This document shows, in pieces, positions 1 to 7,152 of a stretch of DNA of 8,123 bases. Below the pieces are notes generated by a model that saw nothing but the letters and a program-made list of their open reading frames with translations, made no database searches and was not told the DNA's origin. The position numbers and the translations under genes are program-made. Source of the DNA: CAYWNK01 sp047639615. GTDB taxonomy: Bacteria > Planctomycetota > UBA1135 > GCA-002686595. Numbering within the stretch: position 1 is the first letter of the stretch; every line of letters begins with the position of its first letter. Where the stretch lies: assembly GCA_047639615.1 (NCBI GenBank), contig JBLIOL010000263.1, positions 1-8,123 on the forward strand, given 5' to 3'.

Positions 1-4
1 GCCA

Positions 5-83
5 TTTTTCGCGAGGCAAGGCGCGCCAAGACCCTCGTAACCGTAGCTACCTGGGGTTTGGTGCAACGCAGCATCGCGGATTA
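5..83. repeat. Imperfect palindromic element at the left edge
   Basis: This stretch has no credible gene. It is an imperfect dyad: TTTTTCGCG (5-13) opens it and CGCGGATTA (75-83) closes it. A perfect palindrome GTAGCTAC (43-50) lies at the centre. The reverse complement of the right arm resembles the left arm, sharing CGCGA, GC, CCAA and ACCC blocks in the same order. Such arm-and-centre symmetry, lying just beyond a gene's 3' end, is typical of interspersed intergenic palindromic repeats. It could also act as a transcription-termination structure for the minus-strand gene ending at 124. Whether it is repeated in the genome cannot be seen here. Confidence 0.35.
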
Positions 84-123
84 GGGCGCGTGGCTCGCGA
101 AGTAGGCTATGTGCGACACGCTC

Positions 124-918
124 CTAGTAACGCTGTCCGTCGCGACGCGAGAGGGGACCGCTCCATTCGCGGTCCTTGGTTTGCGCATAGCGCAATTCAT
201 CCGCTTGGAGTACACGCCCGATGGTGGTGTAGTTGAAACCTGCGTGCACCAAACCGAAGGCAGCCTCTTCGGCATTGAAGGGGCGCAGGAGTGCGCCGGT
301 TCCGCCGAGGCCGATGAGCTCGAAGCCTGTGGCTAAGGGACGTAGCAGGGCGGCGGCGAAATTCTCGCCGGGGCGTGACGGACTGCGGCCGGGGCCGGTG
401 ATCAGGCCAGGTCGCGCGATGGTGTAGGGCAGGCCGCTCGCGATCAGGCGTTGCTCGCACTGATGGCGCACGCGCAGGTAGGCGGAGCGGCTGCGCGGCG
501 CGGCGCCGCGGCTCGAGAGGTAGGTGAAGCGTGGTGCCACTTCGAGCTGCAAGGCGGCGTGCAGCAGGTGCTCGAAGAGTTCGAGGTCCGTGGCGCTGGC
601 GCTGAGCTTGAGTCCCTCGGCCTTGGCCCGGGCGTGGGTGCTGCCGGCCAGGTGGAATATATGGGTGGGGGCGAGCTCGCTCAGGCTGCGGGTCAGCTCG
701 GTCGGATCCCAGGGGGTGCTGTCCAGGCTGGCCCCCAGGGGCTCGAAGGCCTGGCGGCAGGCTTCCAGGGCGCTGGAGCCCGGGCGCACATGGGCCACGA
801 CACGGCCCTGGACCCTTTCGGCAGCACGTAGTAGCTCGGGCACTAGGGCACGGCCCACGTACCCGCTGGCACCGGTGACGAAACAGACTGGCCGGAAGGC
901 TTTCGAGAGGGAACCCAC
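124..918 (-). CDS. NAD(P)-binding atypical short-chain dehydrogenase / NAD-dependent epimerase-like protein
   Basis: The predicted product is a 264-residue cytoplasmic Rossmann-fold protein. The nucleotide-binding motif TGASGYVG is at residues 15-22 and follows a hydrophobic first strand. The IFHLAGSTHA segment (87-96) is the usual fourth strand of epimerase-like SDRs, and YLSSRGA (133-139) carries the active-site serine region. The catalytic tetrad motif YxxxK appears as Y147-LRV-R151, with arginine in place of lysine. YTIARPGLITGPGR (165-178) and the RVLQADELRY tail are typical of extended or atypical SDRs (NDUFA9-like, NAD(P)H-binding). The substrate is not identifiable. The open frame runs far upstream, but that part is antisense to the DUF445 gene. 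I chose the GTG at 918-916 because it lies just before the first beta strand and has AAGG about 9 nt upstream. The gene is divergent from its neighbour. The family call is firm; the exact start is less so. Confidence 0.85.
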   Translation of the reverse strand: MGSLSKAFRPVCFVTGASGYVGRALVPELLRAAERVQGRVVAHVRPGSSALEACRQAFEPLGASLDSTPWDPTELTRSLSELAPTHIFHLAGSTHARAKAEGLKLSASATDLELFEHLLHAALQLEVAPRFTYLSSRGAAPRSRSAYLRVRHQCEQRLIASGLPYTIARPGLITGPGRSPSRPGENFAAALLRPLATGFELIGLGGTGALLRPFNAEEAAFGLVHAGFNYTTIGRVLQADELRYAQTKDREWSGPLSRRDGQRY

Positions 919-996
919 AGGTGTGTACCTTGGCGCTCTCAGCCGGCAATGCAAGCGGCTCTCTCCAACCGCTCCCAAGCCGAGAACTCTGCGCCC
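919..996. other. Divergent intergenic region between the SDR and DUF445 genes
   Basis: This 78-bp gap must hold the promoters for the minus-strand SDR gene and the plus-strand DUF445 gene. I see no convincing -35/-10 pair. A short dyad, AGCCG (941-945) and CGGCT (956-960), lies in the middle and could be an operator, but five base pairs is weak evidence. An in-frame ATG at 949 would extend the DUF445 protein by 16 polar residues and would then occupy part of this gap. Confidence 0.3.
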
Positions 997-1605
997 ATGG
1001 ATTTGCCCCTTTCGACCTGGATCGTCCTGCCCCTTTTGGGCGGAGTGATCGGCTACTGCACCAACTATCTGGCGGTGCGCATGATCTTTCGGCCCCTGAG
1101 GCCGGTGAAGATCTTTGGTTTCACGATCCAGGGCCTGATTTGCAAGCGTCAGCCCGAGCTGGCGGCATCTATCGGGCGCGTCGTGGGTGGGCACCTCTTG
1201 CAGTCGGGGGATATTGCCAAGGCCCTGTCCAATATGGACCTGGCTGAGATGATCGACGGGGCCCTGGCCTCGGGTCTGGAGAGCAAGCTGGCCGAGCTGC
1301 GGCGCTTGCCCATGATCGGCGCGCTGCTCACGGATGAGCGCGTGGGGGACCTGCGCGCCTCGATCGTCAAGGCCATGGTGGCGGATCCGGAGGGCATCGC
1401 GGTGGCGCTTGAGGGGGCTCTGGACAAGAGCTTGGACGTGCATGCTCTCGTGGAGGAGAAGGTGCGCGAGTTCCCCATGCAGCGGCTCGAGGAGCTGATC
1501 CTCGAGGTGGCCAGCCGCGAGCTGCGCGCGATCGAGATGCTGGGCGCGGTGCTGGGTGTAATCCTGGGATTGGTGCAGGTGGCTGCACTCGGATTCCTCG
1601 GGTAA
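997..1605 (+). CDS. DUF445 family small membrane protein
   Basis: The predicted product is a 202-residue membrane-anchored protein. The N-terminal hydrophobic stretch is followed by the family signature GYCTNYLAVRMIFRP (residues 18-32; GxxTNxLAxxMxFxP is typical of DUF445/YheB-type proteins). The C-terminus ends in a second hydrophobic helix, IEMLGAVLGVILGLVQVAAL, which is also the expected family ending. Between them lies a mostly helical, charged region. The family's function is not established; members are thought to be envelope-associated. The length matches the short DUF445 form, about half that of long YheB-like members. I chose the ATG at 997 because it places the first membrane helix right at the N-terminus; the alternative ATG at 949 adds a polar extension not expected in the family. 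No clear Shine-Dalgarno sequence precedes either start. The stop lies 36 bp before the chosen start of the next plus-strand gene, so co-transcription is possible. Confidence 0.85.
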   Translation: MDLPLSTWIVLPLLGGVIGYCTNYLAVRMIFRPLRPVKIFGFTIQGLICKRQPELAASIGRVVGGHLLQSGDIAKALSNMDLAEMIDGALASGLESKLAELRRLPMIGALLTDERVGDLRASIVKAMVADPEGIAVALEGALDKSLDVHALVEEKVREFPMQRLEELILEVASRELRAIEMLGAVLGVILGLVQVAALGFLG

Positions 1606-1641
1606 AGCGGTCGCGCCATGGCGTATCCTGCGCGCTCGATC

Positions 1642-4623
1642 ATGACACGTATCACCCCGTCTCGCAGCATGCCCACGGGCATGGCTTGGGTGCTACCGAT
1701 TGTGCTCGGTCTGGTCGTCTGTGCCTGTGGCGCCGACGAGGCTGAGCCCGTAGCTCCACAGGAATCCCCCGCAATACAGGCGGCAAGGGATCTGGATGTA
1801 CCCCAGCCCAAACCCAAGGTACGTTTGCTCTCTCAGGTGGAGCTGCTTTCGGAGAGTGTCACGAACACCTTGCAGTTGTTCGCAGACAAGCTCTTCGTGC
1901 GCGACTTCGATGGATTGGAGGGCATGCTGACGGAGGAGTTTCTCGGCGGTGATCCCTTCTCGGCTGAGGGGCGCGCGAGTGACATGCCCATGGGGGCTCA
2001 GTCGCTTGAGTATTCCGTTGGCGAAATTGCGCCGGTCGGGCGCACGGAATGGATGGCGGCGCTCGAGCGGCGCATCGGGCCCTGGCGGCGTTTGGAACAG
2101 TCGAGCTGGAAGGTGCGCGGCGCGGAATTTCAGAAGTCGGATCCCTTGAGCTGGGGCCGTATCGAGGTCGGCGCCCACATGGTGGGGGTGACGCCGGAGG
2201 GCGGCCGCGAGGTGATCGAGTTGGCGGGCGTTGCGCGCGTGGAACGCACGAGCGGCGGCTGGCGCCTGGCGAGCCTGCGGGTAGATGAATTGCGTGGCAT
2301 GCGCTCCGCGGGCGTCGGTTTCGAAGACGTGTCGCGTTCGGCGGGGCTGAGCCATGAGGGCATCCGTTTTGGACAGCCGGGGAATGACTCGGATGGCTGG
2401 AACGGCGCGGCGGCGGCGGACTTTGACGGGGACGGGCGCTTGGATTTGTTCCTGCCGAGTTCGCAGCGCAACTTCCTCTACCTGGGCTTGGCAAGTGGTG
2501 GCTTCCGCGAGGCGGCCGAGGCGAGCGGCTTGCTGGGTGAAGGCGGAGGAACCGGGGTAGTGGCCTTCGACTTTGATAACGATGGAGATCAGGACATCGC
2601 CATCAGCCATGTGGGTTGGGAGGACTGGGATCGCAGCCTTCTGGGCCGTTCGCTGCAGATCTACAGCAACGAGGGTAACGGGCATTTCGTCGACAGCAGC
2701 GAGTCCTTAGGCCTTGCGCAGCGCCGGGATGTGGGCTTTTCCCTGAGCGCGCTCGACTACGACGGTGACGGTTGGTTGGACCTCTACCTGTGCTGCTACG
2801 GGCGCATGGAGGAGTACCCCAACGACTCCTGGATCGAGGCCACCAATGGCGAGCAGGACGTGCTGCTGCGCAATCTGGGAGGTGCTGGCTTCGCGGATGT
2901 GACCGAGGCGGCGGGGCTCTTGGATAAGCGTTGGAGCTACACCGCTGCGGTGGCGGACTTCGACGCGGACGGCGATCCCGACATCTACGTGGGCAACAAC
3001 TTCGGATCCAATCGCTTTTGGCGCAATGAAGGCGACGGCACCTTCGTGGATGTGGCCAAGGATCTGGGGCTCGACGCACGCGGGAACACCATGGGCGCGA
3101 CCTGGGGCGACTTGAATGGGGACGGGCGCTTGGACCTCTTCCTGTCGAACCCTTCATCGACCACAGGCCGGCGCATTCTGGCGCGTTTTGAAGAGCGTGA
3201 AAAGCGAGCTGGCTACAAGAACTTGGCGCGTTTGGCGGGCGGCAATTTACTCTTCCTCGGCGAGGCCGACGGTGGTTTCCGTGAGGCTCCCGAAGCGGGC
3301 GGTGCGGACGGCGCTGGCTGGGCTTGGGGCACGGCTCTAGCGGACTTGAACTTGGACGGTCATTTGGACGTGGTCTGCGCCAATGGATTCGTCACGGGCG
3401 ACCTGCCACAGGACACGTGAAGCGCCTATTGGCGCCACGTGTTGGCGTCGAGCATGGGCTTGGCTGACGAGCTCGGTTCGGTGGCGGTTGGGGATCACGA
3501 GCACGGCCACGAGCAAGAGCAGCAGCTGCAATCGGAGCTGGAAGGGGAGACGACAGACTTAGGCGGCGAGGCCGGGTCCGACGATTTCCTGCATCCTTGG
3601 GCGCGGGCCATGTATCGCCAGGGGCTCAGCTTCAATGGCAACGAACGCACTCGGATTTTCCTCGGGGACGGTGCGGCCGGGTTCTCGGATCTCTCGGATG
3701 TGTCCGGAGCCGACTCGCCTTTGGACGGACGGGCGCTCGTGGCGGCGGACTTCGACGACGACATGGACGTTGACTTTTTTGTGCACAACATCCAGCGCGA
3801 ACGGCACAACCTCTTCCGTAACGACCTCGATGGTGGGGGCGCATTGAAGGTGCGTTTGCGCGCGACCAGCGGGCAATACGAAGCCATCGGAGCCGTGGTT
3901 GAGGTGCGCGCGGGGGGATTGCGTTGTGCGCAGGTGCTCACCCGTGGAGGTGGCTTCGCCTCGAGTCAGGCGCCTGAGCTGCTCTTCGGGTTGGGCAAGC
4001 TGCCAGCGGTACGCGTGAGCGTGCGTTGGCCCTGGGGCGAGTTGGAATCCTTTGGCTTGGTGTCGGCGGGAGCGCGTGTGCTGCTGGTGCAAGGCGCGGG
4101 CCAGGCCGAGAACTTCGAGGCGCGTCGGGCGCCCTTGCCGGATGCGTGGCCCGACGGTCTGAAGCTGGGCCAGGGGCAGGTGGCGCCGCGGCTGATCCTG
4201 CAGGATGCGGCCGGTGCCCGGGTGGAATTGGATCTGGCTGCGGCGGCCAAGCGGGCGGGCGGCGAAGTTTGGCTGTGCTTCTGGGCGAGCTACTGCCGGC
4301 CCTGCGTGGCGGAATTGCCCTTGCTCGAAGAGTTGTCCCGGAGGGACGAACTTGGGATCATCGCCATCAGCGTGGATGTTCTGGGAGATCGCCCGCGGGC
4401 CGAGGAACTTCTGGAGCGCGCGGGGGCCAGCTTCCCGGCCTACTACTTAGATTTCGACGACGAGACCAACGCTGGGGCCCTGGACGATTTGATCGACCTC
4501 TTGCGCCTCCCGATCCCCACAGCCATCCAGATCGACCAGGAGGGCCGCATCCGCGCGGTGCTCCAGGGACCGCTCCCCAAGGACCTTCCAACCCTCACTG
4601 AGGCGCCTGAGGCGCCGCGTTGA
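1642..4623 (+). CDS. Putative selenocysteine-containing FG-GAP (CRTAC1-like)/UnbV/TlpA-thioredoxin fusion lipoprotein, read through in-frame TGA
   Basis: Read through the TGA at 3418-3420, this is a 993-residue exported lipoprotein. Residues 1-29 form a signal peptide ending in VCAC, with Cys29 as the lipid site. Residues 70-228 look like an NTF2/SnoaL-like domain. FG-GAP/VCBS calcium-loop motifs (DxDxDGxxD type) begin at residues 260, 310, 372, 439, 490, 568 and 703. The TGA is residue 593. An ASPIC/UnbV-like domain covers about 725-815. A TlpA-like thioredoxin domain has WASYCRPC with the CXXC at 885-888, then the cis-proline segment LPIPTAIQID. The parts before and after the TGA share one frame, and FG-GAP motifs flank it. 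No second start is convincing: the first in-frame candidates are GTG 3439 and ATG 3454, neither with a Shine-Dalgarno sequence. A SECIS-like hairpin follows the TGA. The start at 1642 gives a basic n-region; ATG 1618 is possible. The alternative is a nonsense-split gene or sequencing error. Confidence 0.72.
3418..3420 (+). other. In-frame TGA, candidate selenocysteine codon
   Basis: The codon sits in GDLPQDT-TGA-SAYWRHVLASS. The upstream side ends an FG-GAP motif (DLNLDGHLDVV) and the downstream side continues the domain with an aromatic WRHV helix, so the codon falls inside a fold rather than at a domain edge. TGA also ends this gene at 4621-4623 and the Wzz-like gene at 7149-7151, and what follows those codons does not look like protein. 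A genome-wide reassignment of TGA is therefore unlikely. Upstream Cys579 is a possible selenenylsulfide partner. I expect homologues to carry Cys or Sec at this site; that is a prediction, not checked. Confidence 0.65.
3429..3451 (+). promoter_or_regulatory. Candidate bacterial SECIS element
   Basis: In the mRNA, UUGGCGCCA (3429-3437) pairs with UGGCGUCGA (3443-3451) over nine uninterrupted base pairs, two of them G-U. The apical loop is CGUGU (3438-3442). Exactly 17 nt separate the UGA from the loop, and the second loop base is G followed by U. Bacterial SECIS elements, as in E. coli fdhF, lie just 3' of the UGA within the coding region, with a short apical loop about this far away that carries a G near its 5' side for SelB binding. 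A competing hairpin, GCGCC/GGCGC (3422-3426 with 3431-3435), uses some of the same bases. High GC makes chance hairpins common, so the geometry rather than the stem alone is the evidence. Confidence 0.6.
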
Positions 4624-4696
4624 GGCATTCGTATGGGCTTGCCTCCCGAATGCTCTCATGGGGGACACGCCCCCGGTTCGAAAGGACTAGTAACCG
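4624..4696 (+). terminator. Cluster of hairpins after the candidate selenoprotein gene
   Basis: Three short inverted repeats lie in the 143-bp gap between the fusion lipoprotein gene and the export operon. GCATTCG (4625-4631) pairs with CGAATGC (4647-4653), starting one base after the stop codon. GGGGG (4660-4664) pairs with CCCCC (4670-4674) around a 5-nt loop. CGGTT (4674-4678) pairs with AACCG (4692-4696). None is followed by a T tract, so this is not a standard intrinsic terminator. The position suggests termination or mRNA 3'-end protection, with the export operon promoter somewhere in the rest of the gap. No clear promoter is visible. Confidence 0.35.
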
Positions 4697-4766
4697 CTCT
4701 CAGGGCTCGATACCGAGTTCCTTACCCACTCCGGCCAAGCTGCCGGCGCTGCCCCAACAACCAGGC

Positions 4767-5453
4767 ATGAATTTCCGCCTCGTCCTGCCCCTCATCGCGC
4801 TCCTCGGAGCCTGTTCCACGCCACAGGGCAAGCCGATGAACGAGCTTGCGGGGGAGATCAATGCAACTCGCTATAGCGGGCAGGATCCCTTGGGCCCTGG
4901 CGACGAGATCTCCGTGCGCTTCTCGCTGATCCAGGACTGGGATCAGACCGTGGTCGTGCAAGGGGATGGGCTCGCCTCCTTCCGTGAGCTGGATGAGATC
5001 GGGGTGGGAGGCTTGCTCCCGGGCCAGTTGGATGAGCTGCTCACGAAGGCCTATTCGCGCATCCTCTCCGGTACGCCCAAGCTGAGCGTAGTGGTCACTC
5101 TGCAGGCGCCGAAGCAGGCCTTTGTGGTGGGCGAAGTAGCGGCCCCGGGGCCGGTGCCTCTGACACCGGGTCAGGAGCTGACCTTCCTGCAGGCTATGGC
5201 CCTTGTGGGCGGACCCAACAACGAGTCCTCGTGGCTGGGCAATACGCACCTGGTGCGCTGGGATCCCGAGAGCCAGACCCAACAGACATGGGTCCTGGAT
5301 GCTCGCACCCGTTGGTGGGGCTCTACGGAAGCCATTCTGCTGCAGCCGAACGATGTGCTCTACATCCCGAACACGCGCGTGGATCGGGCTGGAATCCAAC
5401 TGGACATGTGGCTTCGTCGTATGATTCCTTTCCCGCGCATATTTGTTCAGTAG
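4767..5453 (+). CDS. Wza-like polysaccharide export lipoprotein (Poly_export and SLBB-type domains)
   Basis: The predicted product is a 228-residue outer-membrane lipoprotein of the capsule/exopolysaccharide export (OPX) family. The signal peptide ends in the lipobox LGAC, with Cys16 as the lipid-modified residue. YSGQDPLGPGDEISVRF (residues 36-52) opens the Poly_export domain, with the family's LGPGDxxxVxV-like pattern. It continues through DELLTKAYSRIL and the strand PKLSVVVTL. QAFVVGEVAAPGPVPLTPGQ (117-136) starts a single SLBB-type domain, which closes with LLQPNDVLYIPNTRV (191-205). The C-terminal segment IQLDMWLRRMIPFPRIFVQ is amphipathic, as expected for the outer-membrane helix of OPX proteins. 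It is shorter than E. coli Wza (379 residues) and has only one SLBB-like unit. The frame is open back to 4620, but ATG 4767 places the signal peptide correctly. It is the first gene of the export operon and lies 54 bp before the Wzz-like gene. Confidence 0.88.
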   Translation: MNFRLVLPLIALLGACSTPQGKPMNELAGEINATRYSGQDPLGPGDEISVRFSLIQDWDQTVVVQGDGLASFRELDEIGVGGLLPGQLDELLTKAYSRILSGTPKLSVVVTLQAPKQAFVVGEVAAPGPVPLTPGQELTFLQAMALVGGPNNESSWLGNTHLVRWDPESQTQQTWVLDARTRWWGSTEAILLQPNDVLYIPNTRVDRAGIQLDMWLRRMIPFPRIFVQ

Positions 5454-5507
5454 GGCAGCCCTCGCCCACGCAGCTAGACCCCAGCTCAAGCATCTGAGAG
5501 CACTACC

Positions 5508-7151
5508 TTGATTCGCGACGAATTCGACGACATGGACGACGAGGGCGGCGGCCCGGGCCTCGACCCGAAGGTCTTGCTGCTGTACGGAGCTTGGCGCTCG
5601 CGGTTTGTGATCGTCGCTACCTCGGTGGTGGGCTGCGTGCTGGGCATAGCTGCCGGCGCCAGCATGCCTAACGTCTACACCTCACGGGCGAGACTGGACT
5701 ATCGGCCCGGCATGGCCGAGCTGCAGAACGCTGAAGCCGCGGCGGGTATCGACGCCACCGGCTATCGCCAAAGCGTGCCTGGTATGACCGACGAGCAGTA
5801 CCTGCTGGACGATATGCAGGTGTTCGAGAAGATCGCTGCGGCTGTCGGGCCGGAGAGAATCTTGGCCACGCCGGATCCCACCCAATACGACGCGGATGCG
5901 AGCATGATCGCGAGCCTATGGCACCGCTTCCAGGCGGTCATGGTGAACCTGACTCACCCGGGCTTGGTGGGGCCTACGGATTCGCCCAAGGCCATTCGCG
6001 GGGCGGCCCTGTCGCTGAAATCGCGCACCAGTTTGCAGGCCGCGCGCGATGCCTCGGTCTTCCTGGTGAGCTTTGATGGCTACAGCAAGCAAGAGGCGCA
6101 GGATATGGCCAAGCTCATCATGCAAGGCTATGTGGACCGGCACTCGGAGTATTACTCGGTAGGAGTGGCCTACGAGGCTAGTCAGGAGCGCCAGGCCGAG
6201 GCCAAGGAAGAGTACGACGCTATAAGCACGGAGTATCGCGAGCATTCTGGCCGCTGTGGTTTCGTGGACATCGAAGCGCAGAAGGATACGACCATCGGGC
6301 AGATTGGCTTCTACGAGCAGGAGTTGGCCAAAATGAAAGCGGAGCGGCAGTCGGTGCTGGCGCGCTTGGTGGCTTCGAGGGCGGAATACAAGCTGGCGGA
6401 GGCCTACCTCGAGGAGCCCGTGCCGGCCGTGATGTCGAACAATCCACGCTACGTGGAGTTGGAGAAGCGTCAGATCCAGGCCGAGAGTGATTTGATCGAG
6501 CTCAGCGGGAACGCGGGTCTTGCGGTATCCGCGCGCGATCAGAAGAAGCTGGCGCTTGAGAAGCAAATTCAGGCCCTTACCGAAAGCCTCGAGGATCTCG
6601 AGCCGGTGATTGAGACTTCGGCAGCCGGCGTGAGGCTGGTGCCCAATGCGGTGCACCTGGCCCTGGAGGTGCGGATCTCCTTGGAACAGGAGAACGACCG
6701 CGGCCTCGGCGCGGGGATCAATGCAATGGAAGCAAACCTACGCGGTCAGCGTGAGCGCCTGCAGAGCATCGGCGTCTGCGAGGATCAGCACACGGGCTAT
6801 GTCCTGGACATCGAGACCGCCCGGGCCAAGTGGACGGGGCTTCGGGTCCAGACCTCCCTGCAGAGGCAACTGCAGGACGTTTCCGACAATGGTCAGGCCA
6901 ACTTGACCGTGCAATCGGCGCCAACTCTGCCCTTGGGCAAGGGCGGCCCTAGTCGCTTCAAGCCGCTGGTGGCTGGCATCGGCATCGGTGCCATGCTCGG
7001 TTTGGTGATGGCCGTGCTGCGTCAGTTGATGGACAAGCGTGTGCGCTACCCGGAGACGGTCGAGAAGACCCTCGGCTTGCGCGTGCTCGGTGTCGTGCCG
7101 GAGTCCAGTTCCCTACGTCGCATTCGCCCCGGTCACTTGGACGTTGCCTGA
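5508..7151 (+). CDS. Wzz-like polysaccharide co-polymerase / chain-length determinant protein
   Basis: The predicted product is a 547-residue inner-membrane protein of the polysaccharide co-polymerase family, which sets chain length and spans the periplasm to meet the Wza channel. After an acidic N-terminus, the first membrane helix covers about residues 33-50. A large periplasmic region follows, with long stretches of predicted coiled coil rich in E, A, Q, K and L (about 225-285 and 325-460). The APTLPLGKGGPSRFKP motif just before the second membrane helix (about 486-508) matches the proline-rich segment common to the family. The cytoplasmic tail VEKTLGLRVLGVVPE is the usual link region that precedes a BY-kinase domain. 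Here the kinase-like part is a separate gene starting one base after this stop. The start is TTG at 5508, with GAGAG at 5496-5500 giving 7-nt spacing; ATG 5532 is the alternative. The family call is firm. Confidence 0.85.
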   Translation: MIRDEFDDMDDEGGGPGLDPKVLLLYGAWRSRFVIVATSVVGCVLGIAAGASMPNVYTSRARLDYRPGMAELQNAEAAAGIDATGYRQSVPGMTDEQYLLDDMQVFEKIAAAVGPERILATPDPTQYDADASMIASLWHRFQAVMVNLTHPGLVGPTDSPKAIRGAALSLKSRTSLQAARDASVFLVSFDGYSKQEAQDMAKLIMQGYVDRHSEYYSVGVAYEASQERQAEAKEEYDAISTEYREHSGRCGFVDIEAQKDTTIGQIGFYEQELAKMKAERQSVLARLVASRAEYKLAEAYLEEPVPAVMSNNPRYVELEKRQIQAESDLIELSGNAGLAVSARDQKKLALEKQIQALTESLEDLEPVIETSAAGVRLVPNAVHLALEVRISLEQENDRGLGAGINAMEANLRGQRERLQSIGVCEDQHTGYVLDIETARAKWTGLRVQTSLQRQLQDVSDNGQANLTVQSAPTLPLGKGGPSRFKPLVAGIGIGAMLGLVMAVLRQLMDKRVRYPETVEKTLGLRVLGVVPESSSLRRIRPGHLDVA

Positions 7152-7152
7152 T

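Noticed and set aside
919..1443. N-terminal extension of the minus-strand SDR protein
   Set aside because: The extension is antisense to the well-supported DUF445 gene, and the Rossmann fold starts only after position 918.
1693..2685. Long open frame antisense to the FG-GAP gene
   Set aside because: It has a biased Arg/His/Gln-rich composition with no recognisable motif, and the plus strand carries clear repeated calcium-loop motifs. It is a high-GC shadow.
1618..3420. FG-GAP lipoprotein as a complete gene ending at the TGA 3418-3420
   Set aside because: The frame continues without a break after the TGA with more of the same fold, and a SECIS-like hairpin follows. A truncated protein would lack the UnbV-like domain.
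3418..3420. Genome-wide TGA reassignment (to Trp or Gly)
   Set aside because: TGA serves as the stop of two genes in this window (4621-4623 and 7149-7151), and what follows those stops does not look like protein.
3439..4623. Separate downstream gene starting at GTG 3439 or ATG 3454
   Set aside because: There is no Shine-Dalgarno sequence, no signal peptide for an otherwise exported domain type, and the start falls within the domain that spans the TGA.
4675..4683. GGTTCGAAA resembling a tRNA T-loop
   Set aside because: No acceptor stem, anticodon stem or D-loop can be built around it.
4620..4766. Longer N-terminus for the Wza-like protein, from TTG 4620
   Set aside because: It overlaps the upstream stop and would bury the lipoprotein signal peptide, which starts at ATG 4767.
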